This document shows positions 33,641-45,200 of a DNA stretch of 64,000 nucleotides, piece after piece. A model generated the notes under the pieces. That model searched no databases and was not told where the DNA came from. It was given only the letters and a program-made list of their open reading frames with translations. The position numbers were made by a program, and so were the translations under genes. Source of the DNA: Branchiostoma floridae (lineage: Eukaryota > Chordata > Leptocardii > Amphioxiformes > Branchiostomatidae); assembly GCF_000003815.2 (NCBI RefSeq), contig NC_049979.1, positions 24,089,752 through 24,153,751 on the forward strand. The letters are read 5' to 3'. Position 1 is the stretch's first letter. Every line of letters starts with the position of its first letter.

Positions 33641-34036
33641 TTGATTGCAGACGACCTGACTGTCAGAGGCTGTGCAACAACTACTAACAAGTCTAACTTC
33701 TATCCAGCTAATGTAAGTAGAAACCATCATTTCAGGATTTATGCAAAGTAGCAAAATGCTAACTTCCCAATGATATGATTTTTTTGCGACCGTTTTTCCC
33801 TGCACCTTTGCTGGGTGTAAATGAATCATTGTTCAACTTAGCCTCCATACCAGGAATGTTGGGCAGGTACTTTTTATACTGAAAATACAGCGACAGTTCG
33901 GTACGGTCAACTAAAAACTACAAAATAAATTCTAAGATCGTTATTGCTAACATGAGTGCACATGGGGCTTATTGTGGGGTTTAGTGTGTTTTCTAAAACT
34001 TCATCCGATATCCTCAGATAATGCAGCATATAGCCC

Positions 34037-34107
34037 TGCATAAGACTTAAGTCCTCTGATCCTTTTTTAATGTCAAGCATTAGTCTTGTTGTGGATACAA
34101 CCCCATA
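34037..34107. repeat. Dispersed repeat shared with the edge of gap 1
   Basis: CCTGCATAAGACTTAAGTCC through ATTAGTCTTGTTGTGGATAC-AACCC recurs at 41018-41075, directly after the first run of N. Repeat content probably caused that assembly gap. Confidence 0.7.
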
Positions 34108-34191
34108 CGCCATACTCGGTAGCTTCCTTCGCAGACATTAGCTTCTGGAGTGGCGGTGTTTATATATTCTTTGGGATGATTCGCGATTTTC

Positions 34192-34316
34192 TACTGGTAT
34201 ATAGCCGTATTATAGCTCCGAGTCTCTTCTGCCCTCTCCGCAAATACTGCAGGTGGATGGTATTTGCAGAGAGGACAGAAGAGACTATGAGCCTGATACG
34301 TCTGGTTACCAGGCTA
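34192..34316. mobile_element. 125-bp hAT-like MITE, same TIR family as 5577-9064
   Basis: The inverted arms (TACTGGTATATAGCCGTATT against TGATACGTCTGGTTACCAGG-CTA) continue inward with GAGTCTCTTCTG against CAGAAGAGACT. The flanks are the exact 8-bp repeat CGATTTTC (34184-34191 and 34317-34324). The termini match those of the 3.49-kb element. Confidence 0.85.
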
Positions 34317-34640
34317 CGATTTTCAGCGCTGGACTCAGGTTATAAGAATGATGTGGCACTACTGCTTTGATTATGTGGATTAGAAACTGGAATATTTGTT
34401 AATGTTCCACCTGCCATAAACTATATACTTTACATGGATTTGATTACGATAATGGAAAACATTTTCCTCATTAATTATGGAAAACAAATATTTTTGTTGC
34501 GTAAATTACACCTCATTATGTACGTCTCTTCCTCTTTTGGCAAAAATTGACATTAACCTTCGTTTTCCCATTCCCAATCTTCTTACCAAATATCATTACA
34601 ACCCATCCAGACAGTCTTATGCTGACCACAAATATACGGA

Positions 34641-34641
<1 letters not shown>

Positions 34642-34675
<34 letters not shown>

Positions 34676-34704
34676 GACAGAGAGAGACTGCAGACACACA
34701 CACG

Positions 34705-34764
<60 letters not shown>
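34642..34764. repeat. Compound (CA)n microsatellite
   Basis: Two CA tracts (34642-34674 and 34693-34764) are split by GTGACAGAGAGAGACTGCAG. Confidence 0.95.
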
Positions 34765-34765
<1 letters not shown>

Positions 34766-34799
34766 CCAAAACAATGCCTCCATTTTTCTTGGAGATAAA

Positions 34800-36199
34800 A
34801 AAATTTATTCAAAATATTTTATTCAACTAATCTAGTAAGAATATTTGTAAACAAGCTCGCCCTATTCTGTCTCTATTCCTCCCGAAACGTTGAGTAAAAC
34901 ATTCTCGTATCTTCTACTAGAATATTATGTTTTTCATTGTCAACAAACTGTATTTAACGTTAACTTAAACGTTATTATGCTTCATGAATTAACAGTTTCA
35001 AGCTATTCGTTTGTGGACAGTAGCCCTGAATACTGTGATTTTCTAGTAGTACCGTAGTGTCTGAATATTTGCTTCGCATTTCCGTGTCAGTAGTACAATG
35101 GTTCAAAGATCTGATTTCAAAATGTCTGGCGAACGCGCTTTGACCGCAAGTGAACTTCCCTCACATGACTCGGCGCTTTTCTATACAATAAATATACAAG
35201 CGCCCCGTTTTGCGAGCACTTCTCCCCGTTTTCCTGCAGAATTCAATATAGAAGTATCTCTGGTTTGTTGAAAATTTCCCGCGGATTCTTACAAAGTTGC
35301 TGATTAACCACAAAAGGATCAATTAATCACCAAGCTGAAGGTCAATGCGACCGAACAGTTTTAAGCTGTAGGACGCTGACCCCCAAATCCAACTGTGCTC
35401 AAGCACGTTGACCCTTTACCTCCGACGTCACTCGACCAATCCCGTGGTAGAGGGATGTTTCAAGGTGCCCGCGATAGAAACTTCTGGAAAGAAGCCCGAG
35501 TGAAGTTTAGGATGAAGATGAAGTTGGGAACCTGGCCTTCCGTCGTTGTTGTTATATTGTTACATCGAAGTCACGTTATTGAACGCTACGTTTTACGTCA
35601 AATCTGTGTGTCCAATTCTTTTTTTTGTTGTTGCTCAGGCGTCACTTTTCGGAGATGCAACTAGGGAGGTTCGTTATAGAAAAAATGACATTAAGGTTGC
35701 TGTAGATCTAGTAGCCTATCATACTTTCTTAAATGTGGGGAGGAAGGCAGATTTGATTGAAGAAGAAATGTTGATGTGGTCGGCTGTGGCAAGGACTGTC
35801 AGTTGTAGGAAACGGGACAGACGTGGTGATAAATCAAACGCCTCACTACGTGAACCTGTATTCTTCTGCTTTGCTGTTCCTCAAAGTCACATCAAGGTTA
35901 TTGATAGATTCATACATGACATTCCCTTTATGCTAAAAGATGGGGACGGATCCTTCAAACTCTGCGCCAAAATCAGGTGGTACGTGCGTCATGGGCAGTC
36001 TTGAAACAGTCTGGCCTTACGTCACGAGTAAAAATTCTCCCTACTTCCAGTTCTGTGCGGTCGTAACCAGAGTTCGCAGCGTAGCACCAGGGGCTGATCT
36101 GTGTAACGTCCTCGGCAGTGTACTGAGACTACATAGGCAGACCCTTCACGAAAACTTTCCCTGCGTTTTGCAGAAACTACAGAACACCTTTTGTGGGAA
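34800..36199 (+). promoter_or_regulatory. Upstream region and 5'UTR of HIF-alpha
   Basis: Noncoding in my reading. The part from 35340 is less AT-rich than the DNA before it. ACGTG cores, the minimal hypoxia-response word, occur for example near 35848 (CTACGTGAAC) and 35981 (GTACGTGCGTC). They are short and could be chance. A 152-codon open frame (35546-36004) matches nothing I recognise. Confidence 0.35.
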
Positions 36200-36231
36200 A
36201 TGATGGCGACGCTGTGCAGACCAAAGCGAAG
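36200..36231 (+). CDS. HIF1A: HIF-alpha exon 1
   Basis: It encodes [10 protein letters not shown] plus two bases and ends in AG with donor GTAAGAG. The phase-2 end matches the phase demanded by exon 2, and vertebrate HIF1A has the same short phase-2 first exon. A second ATG follows directly. Confidence 0.85.
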
Positions 36232-39200
36232 GTAAGAGTTTTTGTCTGCCACGACGTTGCAAATTTTTTTTGTCCGCCATATTTTTCCCCGTCTCGTCTG
36301 TTGAGTGTTGTTGACCCTAGACACTCGGCCTTGAAGTTCGACCAAGAGCATCCTTGTTGAGACTTTTCATAGCACAAGTTCGAGTAGAATTGCAATGTAT
36401 GTATGTACATTTATAGACTACTCTCGGTAACTAAATAGTTACATGCAATTTTGTTGCCATTTTTGTGGCAGTCTGAAAAGTGTATTTGCCGTAGTGGGGG
36501 CGGGTCTTCGAAAAGTTGGTTCACAAAGTCAGCCGATCATAATAAAAAAATTTGCTTATTGGAGGATAAATACAGCTGTTGTTTACCCTTTGTACAGTCA
36601 CGGTTTTCTTTATGTGGTACGTAATAAGCAAGTAATGAAAATTTAGGAATTTGTCTATAAGTTTTTTTTTGCCAAAGAAGAAAGTACTTAGAAAGTGGCT
36701 TTGAGCTAAATATTACATTATTCAACTTGAATATTCACCAACATGTATTCATCGTATAGTATTTCCTGTTTTGTTTATTGGTTCGGTTAAAAGCTGATTG
36801 TCCTCTGACGGAATTGGGACAAACAAGGCTTCGAATTTCAGCTACATTGTTGTCAAACGAACTTAGATCAGAGAATGCAAAGTGTTGTGTCAGTCATATT
36901 TTCACCCTGTATCCTTTATTCAATGTTGAACGTGCTAGTACATTAGTATTTTGCTCAAGTATGTGGAATTCAACATCCCTGTTTACAAAATACTGCTTGA
37001 AAAATTGTCGCTTCTTATTATTTATCACAAGAAACCATCATTCCAGTAACTGAATCCAGTTACTGTATCCCATTTTGAACACCTGTCACTGTTGTTTCCC
37101 TCTCGTCTTATTGCTGAAAAGTGCCTCAGTAGTTTCTTACCACCCAGCACTGAGGACTTATTTATGTCCAAAAGTAGCAAATTTGTGTTGGCAGCAAGGA
37201 TTGAACAACATCCCTGATAAATGTTCTGCCTTTTCTGCACCATACGTGTTGTGTCCAAAGGTCACATTGGAAATCTCTGGGCCTGACCCAGTGTTAGTGA
37301 CAGACATGTCTCAGTCAGTGGGTGGTTCACCTAGTTTGAAAGAAACAGACCATTTAGACTTTATGTTCAGGCTCCAGTATTTAGTTGGATGTGTTTTTAT
37401 GGTGAGATACTGGAATATTTTCACTATATGGTGGTGGCACCCAGTCTGTCATTTATGGAAAGTCAGGCCATCTATGGGACAAATGGTGACCTAGAAATGC
37501 TGTTATTGTCATAATGATTTATATCCAGCTTCCCCATAAGCAGTAGCCTACTTGTTGAAAGTTTGGTTATGGAGTATTCTGGTACACATAGGCATCATCA
37601 TATGTCATGTCGCACGACCTATTTAGTGCCGAGACTGAATAACGTACATATTGTATGCAGGTTTAAACAACAGGCCGTAACTTACGATAATTTTATATCC
37701 AGATGGTGATCATCTGAACTTCCTTGCATCAACCTTGAAGGATAAGAAGCACTTGTTACTTTAGGTTAATTTAATGAGAATAATGAGAAAATTCGCTCAA
37801 CAGAGATCATCTTACTTTGACAGGAATTCGGAGAAGCGGAAGGAGAAGTCCCGCGATGCGGCGAGAGTTCGGCGCTCGAAGGAGACGGAGATTTTCTATG
37901 ACCTTGCCCACCAGCTACCTTTAGCGCACAGCAAGAGTGCCCAGCTTGACAAAGCCTCCATAATGAGGCTGGCAATCAGTTACCTGAAGACAAGGATGAT
38001 CTTTGCAGGTAGGAACCTGTACCTTACTTTGAAGTGCTACAAAAAAGTGCTTAGTCAAAAGACATAGGACAAAGCTGTACAGGGTAATTTTTGACATGGC
38101 CCGGTCTGGCTTGTGTCCCTTGGAATCTTTGTGGTTTATCTTTTTTTCACATGGTCCATAGATTGGGTTATCTTTACATTTATCTGAAGTTTCGGCATGT
38201 TGGGAATGATTGAAGAAAATTTGAAAAGATTAACATCTGAAAAATATGATTTAGTACTGTCCTATAAAAAAGTTTTAGTAATCTGCACTACTGATGCGTC
38301 ACTGACCTTGTTAAATAAAGTAGAAGCTATAAGTTGTATTAATGCAAAAATTACAGACATCAAATGTAGTCGCAATGTGCCCACTTCTCTTGGTTCGTAC
38401 AAAACCAAAGTACTTTCCTTTTGTGTCAGTTTGCCTGTGTGAGTTACTTAGAACTCAACAGGTTGTCTACTTGTGTTTGAGTATGTCAGGTTGCAGGAAG
38501 TATTTGGAGGGTTGGGCTGTAAATCTTTAACTCTGGGCACAGTTCCTTGGCCTATACTCTTGTAACCACAATTCTGTCACAGCTGTCTACACAGTCTGAC
38601 AACTGAGTTTGAAACTCGACAAGAAACAAGCTGTTTTCCTGTTTATTTTGCAAGTTGTGGGCAGACTTAAGCTTGTTGAGCATCCTGATTTTATGGGTAT
38701 TTTGGGCTATTGTCCGCAGGTATGCCAAGGTGTGCCACCGACCGCATATTGCTTTACAAACAGTCATAAGTCTTGTGACACAAAGTAAATATTCCGCTGC
38801 GGTCAGTGAACTTGTCGTCTCATCTCTTTCAGACACAGAGGTCGTAAAGGTGGAATCGTCCACAGACCAACAAATGAGCGACCAGTACCTGAAGGTGAGT
38901 ACGTGCAGCGATAGAGTATCATGTTACAGACGCCACGATCACGGGAGTAATGCGCATGCCCAGTCACCTGAGGGCCAAACTATTTGGTACAGCTTATTGT
39001 CTTGGCTAGTAGGTGAACCTCATAAATCAACTGTTGTGTTCGTAGCATGCAGACCCTACAGCACTTACACATAGTAACCGCGGGTTCCCTGGGGATCCGT
39101 ATGTGCGTCATTAGACATGTTTTTGTTAAAAGGACAGTGACTCCCGTAGAATAACCATGACCTTGTTTGTGACCTACCTGACAGCTCAAGGCGAGGTTTC

Positions 39201-42200
39201 GTCAGACCTGCAACAGAGAACAAATATTTTTCTTGAAACGAATGTTTATTTAGTGAAGCGTGATGTCATTCTTGTCTTCCGTGAAGACGCCAAGTGCGTA
39301 GTTGGTTAGGAAGCTTTGTTCCATTGTGTCAAGGCATTCTTCTATTCAGATCATTAAGTGAAAGTTATCAAAACAACGACTGAGGTCATTTACCCCCAGG
39401 TGCCTGTGACGGTGTTTATACAAGACAAGGTGATTGTCGATGTAGCTTATTATGCATGAATAAGTCTATTGGTCCAGTGGTTGGTAACCCAAAACAAAGT
39501 CCATGTTTTTGGAAGAGGCTTCAAGTGTTTGCACATTTTTACAACATTCAGCTAGAAAGGTAACATTCTCAAGCAAATGCACAATGTTTACCTTCACATG
39601 GTCTAGCCTTCTGGTCCAGGTGATTGACCTTAGACGAATCAGAGCAAAAACAGAATGTTTCCCCTCCATAAAGTAAACATAGATTATGACAACCTTGCCC
39701 TTTCCCTTGTTTGTTTATTCAGGCGATGGAGGGATTTGTGCTGAGCCTTTCTGATGAAGGTGACATCCTCTACCTCTCAGAAAATGTTTGCAAATACCTA
39801 GGCCTGACACAGGTGAGATTCAAAGATTTTATTGTTGTTGATTACTGTGATGATGATGGCATAGACTTTGGTTATCTAAGATCATTTCCTATAACTGTCA
39901 ACACCAGTTTTTTGTACAAATTAGTAAAAGTTGGGAGTTTTGGCCCTCTAGAATCTTGTTGTGAAACTGCAAGGGCATATTTGTTAAAATCTTCGTAGGG
40001 GGTTTGATCAGGAGTTTGTTTTGTACTTCCAGTTGGAGCTGACCGGGCACAGTATCTTTGACTTCACCCACCCTTGTGATCACGAAGAGATTAGGGACGT
40101 CCTGTGTACCAAAAATGGTCAGGAAAACTACTCACTTTTTGTTCTCTTGATAAAAAAGTTCTATGTTCTATTCTGTGGTCTTTGTCAAGAAGGTTGTTTT
40201 TGATAGCAGTTGCATGTATGTTTGTTGTTGAGCAGAATAACTCGAGAAATTGTCATGAAATTTGGTAACCTAAACAAGATATGATCATGAAGTTTTCCAT
40301 TTTTGAAATATTCTTCCTGGTACCTAACTCTGTGTCCAATACAAGTTTGGTGCTATAAAGCTTCTTCAGTAAGGAGAAGGTTAGGGCAAGTATGCACATC
40401 TAATAGGATTGTACGACATGTTTATTTTCTCTACAGGGTACACTAAAAACAAGGCCTGTTCCTTCTTCATGCGGATGAAATGCACACTCACCAGCAAGGG
40501 TAGGAACGTCAACCTCAAGTCAGCCACTTACAAAGTGAGTAAATTCTACTACTATTTGAATTGTGGCATAGGTCTTTGTTAGTTTAAATTGTGTACAAAT
40601 AGAGCGTGATGTGGTATTATCTGAAAGGTTACAGATCTTTCTGTGCGCCCACACTGTCAAGGAAACATACGTCAAAAGAAAGTGTTGCTTTGCATAAATG
40701 TAAATCAGTTAGACTGCACAGGTGTGCACAGGATATAGTGCTGTCGTAAATGCTGGTAAAAAGATTTTTCCAAGTATCAGGTTTGCATATTTTCCATGTA
40801 AGGTTACGATGTAGACACCCACTTTACTCAGCTAATGTTTCAAATTGGTATATCATTGCAAGAATGAAAGAAACGGCAGAACCCAAGCCAAAGGCAGTAA
40901 CCTGTGGGATACTCAGGNNNNNNNNNNNNNNNNNNNNNNNNNNNNNNNNNNNNNNNNNNNNNNNNNNNNNNNNNNNNNNNNNNNNNNNNNNNNNNNNNNN
41001 NNNNNNNNNNNNNNNNNCCTGCATAGACTGAAGTCCTCTGATGTCAAACATTAGTCTTGTTGTGGATACAACCCATGCAGGATTGCTTTGTAATACCAGT
41101 CGGGGAAAGATGCGTGTCCGTGCATTTAATCAAGTCTCCCGTAGGCTTGGTTTAATCATGTCTTGCTCACTGGCACTAGAGGGAAAGCTTATAGATTAGA
41201 TGGTGTCCTAGTTAAGGTGTAAAAAAAATAATGCAATCAGGGAAGTGGACAGTGTGCGTCAGCAGGTGATGTATGCTTTTTGAAGATCGAAAATTGGGCA
41301 AACTCATTCTGGCCGGTTACTACCTGATCAAACAAGTCATTACTGGATGAAATGAGGCAGTGCTTGAGAAGATTAGACAGCTGGCTTTGGGGGAAGGCTT
41401 TGATGATTTAATGGTCAGTCGCACCTGATATAGACACAGGTTGTTGCTAGGGCTTCATTTTTTTATAGTAGTGGGATGTAGCACTTAATAAATTTTTTAG
41501 TATTCTGATCTTCATTCTTGTTCTTTAATTTTCAGTCTGTAATGTGTAAATGGTTGGAAGGTTGTCAGGTAAACTAGTAGGGAATGTTGAAAATGATTTG
41601 TCTAGTAGAAATACATGGAATTAGACACACGTTAAATGTCGAAAAATGAAAGAAAAGCAGTATTGTGTGGGATGTTGAGAATTCTAACAAAGAAAAAAGC
41701 ATGTCTAAATCTGTAGATATACATTAAATGGTAATAAAACATTTCTTATTTCGCTTCCTGCAGGTGATCCACTGCCAGGGCTACCTCAGGTCTTATAACA
41801 ACAGCCAAGTCAACTCCTTGGGGTGCAAGGAGCCACCACTGCTGTGCCTTGTGGCTATTGGAGAGCCCATCCCCCACCCCTCAAACATTGAGTTCCCGCT
41901 CGACTGCAAGACCTTCCTGAGCCGACACAGCATGGACATGAAGTTCACTTACTGTGACGAAAGGTAGAGATGTTTACGTGTATTTGCAAGTTCGTGCGCT
42001 AAGGCTAAGTGCAAGTGCATGCACATGGACTTGGGAAAAATTGGTCTGGTGGAGACAAAGGAAACGTGTGACGTTGTTCCAGTAGACTAATTCATTAGTG
42101 TTGGCTACCTCTAGGCAAGTTGGGTTTGGCTTTATTTTTGAAACAGAGGAAGACAAAAAGCCCCACTTGTATGATTTGTGGGTTTTGTGATTTTAAGAAG

Positions 42201-45200
42201 ATATCTCTTCACACAACTTCAAGAGGGTGTGACTGCAATTATCCTCGCTACATTGCTTGCACTGTTAAAGTTTGCCCATGATTTAGCTAGAATTTTGACA
42301 ATGCATTTTGTGATTGACAGGAAGGTTGTTGATAAGATACACTAATCGCTTGTTGCAAGAAAATAACAGAGCTCACAAAGTGTGAAGATTTACATGCTTT
42401 CAGATAAAGAGGGAGTGAACCTTGTAATAAATTACAGTATGTCATAGCTTTTAGTGTGATGTGAACTTTGAGAGCATTGTGGGTGGGGTCAGGATTTCCT
42501 GTGGTGTTCTGAACAGGAATTACACCTACGTGCACATGTGCATGTACACACACCATTCTGGAAGGCTTTAGCAAAAGAAAGGAGGTNNNNNNNNNNNNNN
42601 NNNNNNNNNNNNNNNNNNNNNNNNNNNNNNNNNNNNNNNNNNNNNNNNNNNNNNNNNNNNNNNNNNNNNNNNNNNNNNNNNNNNNNNNNNNNNNNNNNNN
42701 NNNNNNNNNNNNNNNNNNNNNNNNNNNNNNNNNNNNNNNNNNNNNNNNNNNNNNNNNNNNNNNNNNNNNNNNNNNNNNNNNNNNNNNNNNNNNNNNNNNN
42801 NNNNNNNNNNNNNNNNNNNNNNNNNNNNNNNNNNNNNNNNNNNNNNNNNNNNNNNNNNNNNNNNNNNNNNNNNNNNNNNNNNNNNNNNNNNNNNNNNNNN
42901 NNNNNNNNNNNNNNNNNNNNNNNNNNNNNNNNNNNNNNNNGCATAGATGCTGTGAGTTTTATTACGATGTACCAAATTTTCCAAATGTACCAAACATTTC
43001 CACATTATTGCTGCCCGTGTATGCTGATAAATGTTTATATGAACTTTGCTGTTCAGATCAGAGTTGCAAAGATGTATACCTGACAGTTTATCTCAATTTG
43101 CTTTCCATTTCAATGTCAAACTTTACCCCATGAATTTGAAGTAGTTTCCTTTCCTTGTAGCGTGCAATCATATACTGACAGATCTTTTCACATCCTTCTT
43201 TACAGTGTATCAGAAGGGACAGGTGACAACGGGACAGTACCGTCTGTTGGCACGACGGAGCGGTTACGCGTGGGTGGAGACCCAGGCCACCATTATCTAC
43301 AACAACAGAACAGAGAAACCACAGTGCATCGTGTGTGTCAACTATGTCATCAGGTGGGATGTCGTACTTCACAGAGCACTTACCCATTTTCAGTTCTTTT
43401 TTTCGTTTTGTGTCCTGAGTTTTGAATGCCGATGTTACTTAGGGAAGACTTATTTTTCGTTTGTGTTTGTTTTCCTCCAGTGACATCGAGGAAGAGGAGA
43501 ATGTGTTGTCCAGTGAACAAGCTAGCCAGAAGAAATTCCCCAAGGTGGAGAAGATTGAGGAGGAGCCTCAGCCCAGCAGTCTGCCCAGCTTTGCCCAGGC
43601 CACAGACACCATCTTCAGCAAGAAAACTCCAGACATGGAGCCTGGCTTCTTCTGGGACGGCGAGCAAGGTGAGCATATCATACTCACGTGTACTCTTACA
43701 GCCACACACTCACCCGCTCAAATTGTGTGCCTGTATCCAGGTCATGGAGATTCAGTGGAACCTTATTAGGACAAAATGCACACTCACACACATGGGCTGC
43801 CGATCAAAGCCTATGGCGTTTCAAGGACGACACGTACCATTCTGATCATAAAATAGGTCAGCGATTAAAATGCCTGGAAGCATTGAATTTAGAGCATCTG
43901 CGTGAATTAAATTTTTTCACTTCTACTAAGTTCTAGCAATATTGAGAGTAGGTTTTGTACCATTTTCTATATTGTGCAGATGCAGAAGAACATGCTATGA
44001 AAGGAAAATAAGCTCTTTCATTTGTCCAGAACCCTTACAGCTGTTCATAGACAAATAAATCATTAGATGTTATGTTTACATTGAAAATAAGTAAACTTAA
44101 GGAGAGAAATGTTTTTCTCTGTGACATGATTTCTCTGATGAATTTATGTAAAACAAATGTTTTCTTGTTTTTTTCCACAATCTGTTGTATGTTATATAAC
44201 AAGTAACAACATGTACTATTTAGAAACAAGAAGAGCTGGAGGATTGTATGTTTGTTTCCCCCCATGAACAACGCATTTCGCCATGCTATGTTTACAGCTC
44301 TGCGTGACAGCCCGGAGGATCTGACACGAGTGGCGCCGGCAGCGGGAGACGCCATGATCCCGCTGGGCTTCCCGTCAGCAGGTAGCTACCAGGGTAAACC
44401 GGTCACCAACCGGCCACGTCCTTCATACTGCCTTGTTAACCTCCCCTTGCAGTCAAATGTGAAAAGTGTGCTAATGTGGTCAGGGCCTTCTCCAGAACCT
44501 GTCCCTCTGGTGGAAATTTACTTATTGGGACAGGAAAAATATCACTCTGGCTGTCAAAAAAATCACAACTTCATGACATCAAAGTGATCGAAATGTATGC
44601 ATAAACGGACAGATTATAGAACAAAAGTTAGCAATGTGGACTACGAAACATTGGATGGGATGAAAAAAAATACAATTGGAGACGGCCAACGATTGTACAC
44701 GTTAGAAACTACAAGAGTTGCATGCAAGAAAACAATGAAATAGTGCCAATAATAGTACCAAATTATGGTTAGGCTTATGCCTGATGTTAAGCTTCATGCG
44801 TATGCTGAATGAAAGCAGCTAAGTCACAAGAGATGCAAGAAGTACTTATCTGTCAAAGTGTTCAACATTTTGACAGTTAAGTACTTTTTCCTGTTGGTAG
44901 TATTAGCCAGCAGCAAAAGCTATCAGAAACCCTCTACATCTTTCAAGGAATGTGTATAGCACATACATAGTGTGAAAGTTCTCTTATATCACTCCTTGCT
45001 GACATTTGATATAACCACTAAAAAAAAGTTCAATTAAAAAGATACATTGCTGAGAAAAGCTGTGGTGGTATGGAGGACACCAGATGACAACGGTAGCTAC
45101 AGATGGGAAGGATCCATCCAGCGCCATTTGTGGTTATCATGAAGACATGACAAAGTGTCACGACTTTTTGTCGTTCTGGAACCAACAATATTGCATAAAA

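Noticed and set aside
34516-34812. Open frames with Cys-Val runs at 34.6 kb
   Set aside because: Same cause, a CA microsatellite read in all frames.
35546-36004. 152-codon open frame upstream of HIF-alpha
   Set aside because: No recognisable domain and it lies directly before the HIF-alpha 5' exon. Treated as chance frame in 5' flank.
37075-37494. 139-codon open frame in HIF-alpha intron 1
   Set aside because: No family match and no supporting splice layout with the phase-2 junction of exons 1 and 2. Treated as intron sequence.
42489-43083. Frames of 145-181 codons across the second gap
   Set aside because: They consist mainly of unknown bases.
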